From contig JAGGNK010003335.1 in assembly GCA_017590115.1 (NCBI GenBank), positions 1,736,001 to 1,800,000 of the forward strand: DNA of 64,000 nt, read 5' to 3'. This stretch comes from Montifringilla adamsi (Eukaryota; Chordata; Aves; Passeriformes; Passeridae). The notes under the pieces were generated by a model. That model was not told where the DNA came from. It made no database searches and saw only the letters and a program-made list of their open reading frames with translations. Position 1 is the stretch's first letter. Each line of letters opens with the position of its first letter. Of the stretch, positions 27,301 to 54,100 are shown piece by piece. A program made the translations under genes and the position numbers.

Positions 27301-30300
27301 GCTTCCAGTCTGCATCCCATGAACCAGCTAGTTCTCTTCCCTGAGGGATGAGTGTAATGAAATGCTGCAGCAGCCCCCTTAAACTGTGCTTTTAAACAGT
27401 TATTTCCTTGTGCAAAATTAAGAAATAACCTGGTCCCCTTGTTCATGGCATGGCATAGCTCCTTGAGCGAGAAGACCTGATGTATTGATATATTTCTTTA
27501 TTAAGTGCCCAAGAACAGCTGCTGTGAAACAGCTGGGAAATGCCAGCAGCTTTCTGCCTGTGCTCACACTGTTACTGTCCTTGAGACTCAACCCAAAAAC
27601 CAAGGAAACACAAAGCTGAAATATTGCATTCAATACAGTTTAAACAGGTTCTATTTCCAGTACTTTGCCCTCAAGGAATTCACTTTCAAAAAGCAGGTGG
27701 ATTGGGAAAGGAGCTTGAAGTAGGGCTAATAATATTTTTGGGACAGACAAGTTTATTCTGCTTTTGAGAAAAGGTTTTGAAAGACAAATTGTAAGCTTTC
27801 TGAGAGGACTGGTGTTGCAGCCTAACCCATGTGGCTTTTATTGACCGAAGTCAATGAGCAGCTGCTGTTCTGTGTACAGTGTAGGTTCATGAAAGTTCTG
27901 TTGGGTTTTAAAATTTTGTTTGAAAATGATTTATTTGTTTGAAATAAGTTTTCTTCTTGCCTTCACAAATCCTCCTTTGTAAGGAGATCCACAATTCCCA
28001 TGTCCAAAGCATGTTTAACTTCTTTCCTTCAATTATCGTAATCTGGCCACTGTCTAGCTTCTGTCTCTTGTTTTGGGAGAGAAACAGCAAACGCCCAAAT
28101 TCTATTCACCCCCCTCACCCATCTTCTGGAGCAAGTGCACAAATTAAATTACTCTTTTGGAGATAAGAATTGTGCTGCTTTCACTAAGAAGTGTGTTTTG
28201 TGTGTTTTATGTATGTGCTTCCACCTGAAGGGAAGGAGAAGTGATCTTCTGCCCTTTGCAGTGGTGTTAATTGGAGAAATCCTTGTGCTGGGGATGCGTG
28301 GCAGGATGAACCAGACCCACCCTGCTGCCAGAGCTGTTTGGCCAGACAGTGGGGGTTAGTGTGAATTAAAATCTGTTGGCAAAACACTGGTCTCTGAATT
28401 GAGTTATCTGAGAGCATCTGCTCTCTTCATGCTTGAAGCTGAAAGGAAAGACAGTAGAGCAGCTCCAGAGTATCACTGCAGAGTAATATTTTATGGGGAG
28501 ACAGGTCCTTATTTGGATTGTGACTCAGTTCAGGATATGTTCATTAGCATGGTGTTCAAGATAAATTGCAAGTCAGGCAGCAGCATCCCTGGGTGTGAAC
28601 AGGCACTTGACAGGCAGTAGGAGAAATGGTTCATGTTTGATGAGATAATGGCCTTTCCTTGTCTGCTGTGAGCTTGGGACGGGGAAATGGATGAACCTAC
28701 CAGCTCAGTGCCCTGCTTGGGACCCTGCTGATGGATGCTCCTTGTGCAGGTCACGAGTGATTTTTGTCATGGTTTCTGGTTTCAGACGTGCCGAAGGACG
28801 AGCAGTTTCAGGCTGTCCAGGCTGCTATTCTCCTTCTCCCAAAGGAAAACCGAGAAGCTTTGAAAATCCTCCTGTTCTTCCTGCGCGATGTGGTGGCTTT
28901 TGTTGAGGAAAACCAGATGACCCCAACCAACATTGCTGTCTGTCTGGCACCTTCTTTGTTTCACCTCAACACCCTGAGGCGGGACAGTTCCTCCTCCTCA
29001 ACCAGGTATTGGCACCTGATGCTAGCCCTGCTGCTGTCCCCAGTGCTCTTGCTGGAGCAATGCTTTCTGTAGCTGGCCTAGGCTCACTGTCTGATTTTGA
29101 GGGGGGAATAGACTGTGTGTGCCTTGGGCTTTGCCTTAAATCCCATTGCTCAGGTGCAGCAGGAGCTGCCTGCAGTGTATGGAGCAATGTGGCTGCCCAG
29201 TGCAGAGGGCCTGTGGTAAGGCCCCATTGCCATGCTCCTGACCAGTCTGTGTGTGTCCCTCATCACTGCTGCACTCCCGTGGCTGCCCAGGAGCCCAGCA
29301 TGTGGCTCACTGCTGGCATTAAAGTGGTGCTGGCCATTGGAAATGTGCTCCTGCGCTGGCCACCTGAGCCCAGTGTGGCCATAAGGCCCTGCAGGTACCT
29401 GGCAGACTGAGGCAGCTACTGGCACTGGTTCTGCTGGGTGATAAGGGGATCATTCCTGCCAAATTGAGCCACGAGGATTCTGTAAATTTATCTTAATAAG
29501 TAAAAGTATCTGGGTTGCATAACATCCCGTTTGTACGTGCAGGGAGGAAGGTGCCCTTGGGCCAAAGTAGACAAATAATCTCTGAGAGCATTCATGCCTT
29601 ATCTGGCCTCCTGAGGCAGGGCTGTTTGCTCTGCTGGTGCTCCTGGGCTGTGGACAGAAGGATCAGGGCAGGAGAGCACAGCTGGCTGTGCAGGAAGCAT
29701 CGTGCTCCCTACAGCGTAGCGAGCTGAGCACCTCACTTGGGGATCTACAGGGGAGGACTAGTCCCAAAGCAGGAGCTGTCAGATGTGCTGTTGGCATCTT
29801 TCAGGCTCTGGACAGCACAGGGGAAGGGAAAGAAAACACTGAGGATTTTCTTTTCAATGTCACAAAACATCAGAAAACGCCTCAGGCATCCCTGTGCTGA
29901 GCTGGCACATGGCAGGAGAGCCACGGGGCCACTGCGAGGGCACCTGGGGATGTGATGGAGTGGTGGCAGCAGGTCCTGCTGGATTGCTGTGCTGTCTGAG
30001 CTCCTAGGAGCTACGCTCTGGGACTTGTTCCTCTTTGCTTTACATCAACGCTGCTCTGAAATGTTAGGACCAAAGATAGCAATGGAGTTTTCTCTTTGTT
30101 GTCAGTGTTTAGAAGCCAGGATGCTTTGAAGCTGTAACTGTGCATTAATGCCTTGGTGCATGGTTCCCACTTCAAAGGCTTCAAGCTGACAGGTCTGACT
30201 CTGAGGAGCAGCACTGAGTACTATTATCTTCCACCCAATTTTCAAGCCATTTGGCAGGAATGTACATAGATAAAAGTTTCAGAAGCCAGGACTAATGATG

Positions 30301-30810
30301 TAATACCACTAGCATGAATTAAAAGAGGGGATTGTTTTTGAAACTGTTGGGTGTGCTTTGGGCCAAGGGATTTAAAAGGTTCTACATGGGCTTTGCAGGT
30401 ATCAAAGGAGTTTGATATTGAAGATTATACACAAATAAGCTTGGGGTCATTGTTCTTGGCCAAGTGTGTGAAGATGTGTTTGGGGAATAAATTCTTTGAC
30501 TTGCCTTTCTTGGGTGTCCATTACTACTGGTCAGTAGTGCTCTGGACAGCTTTGGGATGTGCTGGGAGGGAATTGACCTTCAGGGTCACATTGCATGAGC
30601 CCTACATGGCCATGCAGGTCCTTCAGTGCAGAGTGTTTTGTGTGGTTCTCAGCGCTTTGCACACTCAGCCTTCCTCTCACCTTCCCCTCTCCTAGATCCA
30701 GTCAGAGGAAGTGCAGCTTGGGGAAGCCAGACCAGAGGGAGCTGAACGAGAACCTGGCAGCAACGCAGGGCTTGGCCCACATGATAATGGAGTGCAACAG
30801 GCTCTTCCAG
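18309..30810 (+). CDS. DLC-family RhoGAP (DLC1/STARD13/STARD8-like), 5' end and START domain not seen
   Basis: Nine exons join in frame through GT-AG introns: 18309-18380, 19852-19933, 21293-21356, 22544-23883, 24252-24416, 25103-25262, 26584-26782, 28786-29005 and 30696-30810. They give about 805 codons without a stop. Domain order is SAM, Ser-rich linker, RhoGAP, as in DLC1, STARD13 and STARD8, which switch off RhoA/Cdc42 at focal adhesions. Intron phases appear to match the family. The first exon starts with two bases of a Glu codon, so the start Met lies upstream and was not found. The last exon ends in phase 0 after LFQ, where family members continue into a START domain that I cannot find. 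The sequence mixes STARD13-like, DLC1-like and STARD8-like segments, so it may be a separate paralogue. Convergent with RARS1. It could alternatively be a relocated STARD8 or STARD13. Confidence 0.85.
21053..21092. repeat. Perfect 16-bp inverted repeat
   Basis: Arms 21053-21068 and 21077-21092 (TGCCATCTTAAAACTA and its complement) are perfect and separated by 8 bases. The hairpin lies in the second intron seen of the DLC-like gene. It may be a remnant of a small inverted-repeat DNA transposon or simply a hairpin. Confidence 0.85.
22544..23883 (+). CDS. Long Ser-rich linker exon of the DLC-like gene
   Basis: One 1,340-base exon opens with SDDSEDDEPCAIS, a family hallmark right after the SAM domain, and ends on AG at a GTCAGC donor. 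Recognisable landmarks are a basic KKRKSLLKKMEKLHL patch, GHKPGTFP, VNWRTGSFHG and the tensin-SH2-type motif SVYDNM (Tyr codon 23546-23548). The position of the talin/FAK-binding LD motif reads LNSVIADVNGLKKLV (from 23621), so the usual Leu-Asp is Leu-Asn. The RRDSGVGASL-type block found near this exon's end in human family members is absent. The open frame running on to 24025 is intronic read-through. Confidence 0.85.
24252..30810 (+). CDS. RhoGAP-domain exons of the DLC-like gene
   Basis: Six exons (24252-24416, 25103-25262, 26584-26782, 28786-29005 and 30696-30810, with 24252-24416 and 25103-25262 leading in) encode the pre-GAP segment and the whole GAP domain. The catalytic arginine finger is the Arg in VGLFRKSGVKSR. 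The conserved Lys lies in MVKQYFRDLPEP and the conserved Asn in MTPTNIAVCLAPSLF. All three residues needed for RhoGAP activity in the family are present, so the domain is predicted active. The final exon encodes GKPDQRELNENLAATQGL, typical of the GAP C-terminal side. Confidence 0.9.
26809..27170 (+). mobile_element. Solo LTR, endogenous-retrovirus type
   Basis: The stretch begins TGTGGTGGCAGCTCTCTGG and runs through GTGTTGTGCACATGTGGAAT to an AATAAA signal at 27080-27085 followed by ATGGAGTCCATATGTCATC. I recognise this as a songbird-type ERV LTR but cannot name the family with certainty. No internal retroviral genes are present, so it is a solo LTR. It starts only about 26 bases after the 5' splice site of a GAP exon, in the same orientation as the host gene. 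The exact ends and target-site duplication are not certain. Confidence 0.65.
27171..28785 (+). other. Intron within the GAP-coding region
   Basis: The remainder of the intron between the exons ending 26782 and starting 28786. No coding segment or named repeat was recognised. Confidence 0.6.
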
Positions 30811-32639
30811 GTACATCACTCACTGTCACCAAGCAAAAGCTCTGGGCATCCTGCGGGGGTGGCTGGCTTGGAGCAGCAGCTGGGCAATGTCCCTGCCAGC
30901 CCAGCTGCTGCTCTGTGCCTGTGGCAGATGGGCATCCTGCTGCTGCCACCAAAGAGAAACCGAGTGTCATTATTGCACTCCTCCATTCCCCCTCCATCCC
31001 CAGCGTGATGGGGCTTCACTCCAGGGGCTTGGGGACAGCTTAGAGAGCACCTGTGGGGCAGTGGCTGCCATGTGCCCTGGCTGGGAGGCCCTGGCCATCC
31101 CTGCTGCAAAGTGGGTTGAAGTTTTGTTGCTGGGGCCTGGCCAGAGCAACAGCCATGCCTGTGCCTGGCCATTGACCCCAGTAATCTGAAGCTGGACCTT
31201 GGCCCACAGACTGACTTCCCAGCTTGACCGCGGCCTTTGCCCGTCATTATGGACTTGCCTAGTGATCCTTAGACTGTGGCTAACCTGGTTGCTGTCCCTG
31301 GACCTGATCCTGACCTCCCTTCCTGGCTGACTCACCTTCCTGGCTCCACCTCGGACCTCATCGCCGTGGATGTGTCTGATGATCTTTACTCTTGGCTGAT
31401 CCTGGCTGCCACCTCTGGTTCAGCTCCAGCAGTGTGGGACAGGGCAGCTGCCCTGCCAGCCCTGTTGTCCCACCTGACCCCTTCCCCTTTCCCTCAGGGG
31501 TGCTGTCCACACTCCAGCAGTCAGCTCAGACCTTCTAATCCTCTGCTCCAGCTGCTCTTCTGGGCAAGGGACACTGCCCCTTGGCTCCCCTGCACTGACA
31601 CATGGCCCTGCCCCAGGGCTGCCCCAGCACTGATTCCACAACCAGTGCCTGGCTTGAGTGACACCCCACCCCAGGACAGCTGAGATTCCCAGGGGTCTGA
31701 TCCCTGCATGGCATCAGTCTCCAGCCCAGACAGGCCTCCTAAGTGCCCCTCTCCACCCCCAGCCCAACCATGGGCCCGTTTCCCCCGCAGTGGCCTGAAC
31801 CCCTGTGCCCAGCTCTGAGGCCCTTGGGGTGCCCTGACACCACGGCCTGCCCTGTACCCTGTGGTCAGCCCTGGCAGCACAGAGCTGGCCCTGTTCCTGG
31901 CTGCATGGGCCCACGGAATAGCCCCATGGAACTCTGAGCTACCCTTGCACACATGGACACTCCACACCCCCCTGCTATGACCATTGCTGACTCCAGCCCT
32001 GAGCTGTGGGGCTGCCCCTCACCCCGGGGTGCTGCTGGTGTCACCCCCTCCCTGCCAGGGTAGGCACTGGGTGCTGAGACTGAGGGATTGCCTGGAGTGG
32101 GCTGTCCCCCTTCTGCTGGAGGCCACAGCTCAGCGTGGCAGCCTGTGCCATGCCCGTGCCTGGAGGAACACCTGGGTCTGCTGCTCTGGACCCAGAGCTG
32201 GACTGGTCACTGTGGCCACCACTGGACTGCGGCTGATGCTGCTTCTGCCACTGAAGTGGCCCCGCGAGCAGGACCCGGCTCGTCACCGCTGCCACCCCGG
32301 CGTGGCCCCAGGTAGGGCGGGAGGGGCCTGGCTGGCGAGGCTCTGCCTCAGCCCCGGGAGCAGGGAGAGCTCCATGGCACGGGTGTGGGAGACAGGGAGC
32401 GCAGCACACGGCCTGGGCAGCTGGTGACGCGGCACGGCTGTCACCCTGCTGTCACTGCGGCACCAGCGCCAGGCCTGGGGGTTTGTGGGCAGGGCTCAGC
32501 CACCGGGGGAGTGCGTTTGCACAGGTGTGCACTTGGTGAAGTGCCAGCTGGGCTCACCCCATGAGGTGCTGGACACTGAGCAGCTGTGAGAGCCAAGCCC
32601 TCCCCAGCGCTCTGGACATAGAAGAACCTGATACAGATC

Positions 32640-32692
32640 TCTATAGATACAGATATATACACACACACGTATGTACACATGCATATGTCAGT
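32640..32692 (+). repeat. Degenerate TA/CA microsatellite
   Basis: An alternating purine-pyrimidine run of ATAGATACAGATATATACACACACAC type, interrupted by GTATG and GCATATG. It lies in the gap between the DLC-like gene and RARS1. Confidence 0.7.
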
Positions 32693-33032
32693 GAGCACCT
32701 GCATCAAGGCAACACCTTCTCTCCAGTGCTAGCACAGCTGCATTTTTGCGCTGCTTTAGGACTCTGGAAGTTTTTTTAGGAGGCTCACAGCAGAGCCTCC
32801 AACAAACCCCAAGGCAAAGGCAGGAGCTGTGGCTCCTTGTAGTTGCTCACTATTGCTATGCAATGCACAAAGAGGTTTGCAACTCTGTAGGGATTCAAAA
32901 CCTTGCTGCTGAGGGGAAAGGCATTTCCCTTGTGTTTTCCTCAGAGGGAATGTAGTTTAACTGATCTGCTCCTCCCCTGGGCTTCCTGCTCCTCCAGGTA
33001 AAACTGCTGCCTGCCTCCCCGCACCATCACAG

Positions 33033-33076
33033 ATGACATCAAAGGCTGGGTGGCCTGCTCATACCTGGCACCTAAG
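33033..33076 (+). pseudogene. Possible remnant of a START exon
   Basis: After a reasonable acceptor (CACCATCACAG) comes a 44-base segment reading DDIKGWVACSYLAPK and then a GTAAAG donor in phase 0. In STARD13-type proteins the first START exon contains KFKGWV-C-S and ends near LA-KK, probably at an intron. The match is short, would need an internal deletion of several residues, and upstream sequence does not continue it. It may be chance. Confidence 0.2.
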
Positions 33077-33360
33077 GTAAAGTGGATGGAGGGAGTATGG
33101 ATCAGAGTATTGTTGGCTCTGGGAGTGTGGGTGGGTGGAGGGTTTCCTGGAGGTACCTTTGGGTGCTCTCAGTTCATGGGCTTTGGCTCCTGCACCGAGA
33201 ATTGCTCTGAGCTGTGCTCACAGCCACTTGTCTGCCTCTGTTTCTGCAGCTGCTGAAGCCACACTCCTTTTCTCTCCTTTTCCCTCCCCCCTCTACTTTT
33301 TTTTTTCCCTTACCACAACCCCAGTCCAACAGACAGAGAGAACTGCCGTTGTTTAGTCCC

Positions 33361-33366
33361 TTTATT
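33361..33366 (-). terminator. RARS1: RARS1 poly(A) signal
   Basis: TTTATT on the plus strand reads AATAAA on the gene strand and ends 20 bases beyond the RARS1 stop codon (33386-33388). If used, the 3' UTR is only about 40 bases, very short for a vertebrate gene. Confidence 0.75.
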
Positions 33367-33385
33367 GTCATTCTACAGGGAACCG

Positions 33386-49789
<16,404 letters not shown>

Positions 49790-50129
49790 CCTCGGGCGGC
49801 CGGAACCGGGACTGGCGCCGCGGGAACCGGAAGGCGGCCGGAGCGGCGCGGCCGCGGCGGCAGCGTCCCCGAGCGGCGGGGAGGACCGCGGCGGGGCCGG
49901 GAGTGCTGCCCTGGGAACGGGGGCGGCCACCGACACCCGCGGCGTGAGGGAACGGGAACGGGAAAAGGGAAAGGGAGGAGGGAATAGCACCCCCAAAGCC
50001 CCGCATTCCGTGTCACTACCCAGGACTTTGAAACGTGTCCCATCCCCAGCAGGGGGGTACAGGATGGGCACAGGCAATGTCCAGGCAGGGAGGAAAGCAG
50101 CGAGTACCCGAGGGAACGGCCGGAGCCGT

Positions 50130-50362
50130 GTCAGGTTCAGGTGCAGATCAGGAAAGGATCTTCCCCAGAGGTGCTGGCACTGCCCAGGATGCCCAGGGAA
50201 CGGTCCCGGCCCCGAGGCCGGAGCTCCAGGAGCCTTTGGACAGCGCTGCAGGACAGGGATGCACAGGGGGGATTGCTGGGGGTCTGGGCAGGGCCAGGGG
50301 CTGGGCGGGACGATCCTGGTGTGTCCCTTCCAGCTCAGCACATTCCATGATTATATGAAATG
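50130..50362 (+). mobile_element. CR1 LINE 3' fragment between WWC1 and RARS1
   Basis: Sense-strand CR1 tail: AGGTTCAGGTGCAGATCAGG, GATCTTCCCCAGAGGTGCTG, GGAGCTCCAGGAGCCTTTGG and the end GTCCCTTCCAGCTCAGCACA then TTCCATGATTATATGAA. It fills most of the short intergenic gap, directly upstream of the RARS1 promoter. Confidence 0.92.
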
Positions 50363-50509
50363 TGTCCATTACGGCATCTCCTGTGACAAGACGTGAAAAG
50401 CTATATGCTTCCAGGTGGCAACACAAAAGAACCCCAGTTTAGGTGCCAGGGGCTGAGAAGATTCACTCAAGACAAAAAGCAAGAAGGCAGGTTTGTCCAG
50501 AAAGGTCAC

Positions 50510-50515
50510 TTTATT
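50510..50515 (-). terminator. WWC1: WWC1 distal poly(A) signal
   Basis: TTTATT on the plus strand reads AATAAA on the gene strand, about 660 bases beyond the WWC1 stop codon and about 720 bases before the RARS1 start codon. Confidence 0.6.
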
Positions 50516-50834
50516 GGAAAAACCTAAAATGGACTTTAGACCTGCAGCCCTCCTCCCACAGCAGTGGTTTCAATGGGCTCCCCACGTTACCTTAACAGAC
50601 CCATTACAGACATGAGCTGTAGTACAAACGTTAAAAGTGCAAGTATTCTGAACTTCACACCTACTTTTATGACCTGGCAGGAAACACAAATGCTTCACAG
50701 CTCACAGAGAATTCGTTCACAGCACTTGGGAGTCCCAGCTGGCTCCCAGCATTCCCCACAGGGTACAAAATACATCACTCAGAGGAGAGTCCAATGCAGG
50801 ACATCATAGAAGGTAGGGGTGAGGTTCCTTCAAA

Positions 50835-50845
50835 TTTATTTTATT
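50835..50845 (-). terminator. WWC1: WWC1 proximal poly(A) signals
   Basis: Two overlapping signals read AATAAAATAAA on the gene strand, about 330 bases after the WWC1 stop codon. They offer a shorter 3' UTR than the signal at 50510. Confidence 0.5.
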
Positions 50846-51170
50846 GCAGTAAAACCTCTAAAAGGTAGAGCTGTACAAAAAGTCTAAACAGCATTATTTA
50901 AGAATAACAGCACCTTACGCTGCATTTTGTTCTTATTTAAAATTCTATTTCCCAAAAATACATTCCTAAATATACAAACTATACAATCTTGTCACTTTAA
51001 TGCTGGTTTCTGTGATGATATAACTTTAACCTAATAATCTTCAAAACATTCACATACTGACAAAAGCTCTAATATACAAATGCCTTGGTACCTTCATAAT
51101 ACCACATAAATAACTTCAAAACCCAATCTGCATTTGTGGAATTGTCCAGAAAGCAAATACTTTATGGTGA

Positions 51171-54100
51171 TCACACATCGTCCGCAGAGAGCGTTGGGAT
51201 GTTTATTCTTGGCCGTGTGAAAAACGCCATTTTCTCTCTGAAAAAAAGATGATCAGTTGTTAATGCAACAGAAATCCTGCCAGAAGTGTGCAGCATCCAC
51301 ATGAGAATTTAGCCCACCAGCTGTCCCCACAGGGAGCAGATGTACATCCTCTCACAGCCTACACCTTTTATTTACTGATCAGACATGAGTTAAAGCCACA
51401 ATACTGACCTTAGCAAAAGCCATTTCAGAAAGGCTCAGGGCTTTTTCTTTTCTGGGTCTGTTACTTAGGGAAGCAAAGGGCTGCTTCTGTGGTACACAAC
51501 TTGCTGGCAGGTGGGGAATGACTTGGAGAATGCTGGTTGCTTTGATCATGTGCAGTGCTGCAACTAATTCCCCTGAGTCAGACCTTATACTTGGATATGA
51601 AAATACAGAAGTTCTTATTTAAGCAGAACAGTTAACTACTTCTGCAGAGATCAGTCTTCCTCATCAGCATCTCAGTCAGAGAAATCAAGGCAGTAGTCAA
51701 TTTTTCCTCCCCTTTACCTATGATTACCTGAATGACTGCACTTCCAGAGGCTCCTTTCGACTCTGCCCTCGCAGCCTGTGGACGTCCTTGGCAGCAGCTC
51801 TCATCATTTTATCGGCCTTGAGCTCACACTTGTGTTCTGGATTTTGCACCTAAATGAATAATGGAGAAGACTTGTTTGTGTTTCCAGGAGGAATTATCTT
51901 ATCCTAACTGACCTCCATTTCAGTTGCAGGTCTGAGGGGTCTGGAAACTGTTGACTCTGGAAGACACAAGCCACAGAAGCTAAACTGAAGCTTGACAACT
52001 AACCATTCTAAGGGAGAGAGTTTTTGTAAGGTGTCCTTCCTGCCTGTGGTAAGAATAATGGCTTCTGTCAGCACTCTCTTTGTATCTTCTTGACAGATCT
52101 TTAAAGGCAGAAGATCAGCACACACAGCACCCCGAAGAGCACCTCACACCAACTGCCTTCTATAGCTGGTGCCAGCATAGCTTGGTGCCAGCAGAGGTGC
52201 TGAGAAACCCCAGAAGCTGAGAAGGAGCCCTGTGCATGGGGGAGGGTGTGATGTAGAGTAAGGTAAGTGCCAACCACCACACACCACACCTCCTGCCGAC
52301 TGGGGGGACACCCTTGGCAGAACAGATGGCATTTGTGACTTCTTGTATTCACACCTCTGCTAGGGCAGCAAATCTCTGTGCTGTGAATGCAAGGGCTCAG
52401 GACTAACAGCTTGATAGAGCTGTATGTGGCAGACAAGAGTGACTAACAGTGCTGAGGCTTCATTTACTGACTGTCCAAAGTCCCCTGTTTCCAAAATTTC
52501 TCCAGCGAGTGGAACAAAACCCCAAGGCAGGTATGACTTACTCGTTTCTCCACAAGCCTCAGCAACAGTCGAAACCTCTCATCATCCTTCACCCACTGTG
52601 GCAACTCTTTTTCACCCTGACTTTGAGCTTGTTCCAGCTGTTCCTTCAGTTCCCTCAGCACTGAGATCTCCTGAACCAGCTGGTCGTGCCAGGTTTTTGA
52701 AGCCTGCAGGTCCAGCTCCAGGTCCAGCGAGGTGCGGATCAGGCGCTCTGTACCGAAGGACTTGACTGAAGGCTGGAAGAGAAGGGGTGTGTGAATACTG
52801 AGGAGAACCGTCCCAACCACTCCACCCAGAAAGTGCCAAACACATTGTGAGACCCATCCTTCTCATGCTTATCTTCACACAAACCATCTCTATTGATCCT
52901 GCTTTCCAATCTTGAGACAGATTCCACAAACTCAAGGAATTCTTATAGGTAAGTGTTTTCATTTCTGTGCTTCCGCTCAAGTTCTCCCTTGGTAGCGTCT
53001 CCAAATCGAGCAAGTCTTGCTTGCATACCTTCCTCCTAAGTTTAATGTCTCATCTCCAGATGAATCCACAGTGCTGCAGAAAAACCTGTGATTCTTTTTT
53101 CCAGTAACATATTTCCTTCTGCTAGTTTCAAACACAAGCTGTCCCAAAAAAAACATCTCCTTAGCAGTTCAGTGTCAGTATCCTGGGGGAAGTTTAGTGA
53201 TTGCCATCACAATGGCCACAGGGGTTTATTGTGTGCCATGGCATCACTACAACAGGGTCACCTGAGACATCATCCTCATCTTCTCTTTGAGCTCCTCAAA
53301 TTTATTATAAATACTTAAGAATCTCACAACAATAAACACAGCAAAACTGTTTGTGCTACTTCTCTGACAAGATGGAAAATACCAGGAACCATTTGCCTAA
53401 ATTAAATGTTTTTAATTGAGTTCTAACTTAAACGTTCCTGTCATAATTTGATGTTTCAAAGCATCCTTGAGAGACTTCTTGCACACAAAGAAAAGGTTGT
53501 GAATTGAAAGCATGTGGCAACTGATTTATGTTTGCAAATTTTTCTTTCAAAACAGTTTTATGATTTTTGCATGTGTCTGTGTTAGAGGAAAATAAAAATG
53601 GTGATGTTCTTACGCGTTTCACTCTGACACTTCGTCTCTCCATCGCATTCCGAACGAAGGGGGGCTTTTTGGATAGTGTGGAACTGTCACTATCACTGCG
53701 ATTCAGCTGAAAAGGAAGGTGAAAACCACAAATTTTGCATGAAAGAAACACAAGCAGTGCATACACACGCTGTCAGCAAGACCAGAGGTTTTTGTAAGCA
53801 GAACTATGACGTTCTGTGAAAGGCAGACAGCTGTCACCCCAGGCTGAGTACACAACATGCACTGGCACAGCCAGATCCTGCCACAAGCCTTGAACTCTGT
53901 CCCTTTTTGGGAATAGGCTGTGAGCAAAGAGAGACACTAAGTTAGGCTATGACATGGGACTCTGCCCCACTGCTCTTCTCCTGTGCAAGTAACTAGGCTG
54001 GGCAAAACAGCCCAGAAAAATAAGCTGAAAGTAGTAATAATAATATAATAATAAACAATAATAATAATAATTATATTTTTTCCTAGTATATGTAAAGCAT

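Larger units (their letters stand above)
30811..33360 (+). other. GC-rich gap where a START domain would be expected
   Basis: This 2.5-kb stretch lies between the last recognised DLC-like exon and the RARS1 poly(A) signal. It is GC-rich, with CTGACC/TGGCTG-type low-complexity runs near 31,200-31,450 and several long open frames that do not look like proteins. I searched both strands by eye for START-domain words (SMAPHP, RDFVVLR, TWRT-LPKG, YLIEPCG, GHLCAAEV) and found none. No AATAAA was seen on the plus strand here, so the true 3' end of the DLC-like transcript is unknown. Confidence 0.6.

Noticed and set aside
32041..32320. START-like segment with LRDCLEW and RAWRNT words after an AG and before a GT
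   Set aside because: Similarity is weak, needs insertions and a missing middle exon, and lies before the other weak START-like fragment in an order that does not fit the domain. GC-rich DNA readily gives such frames.
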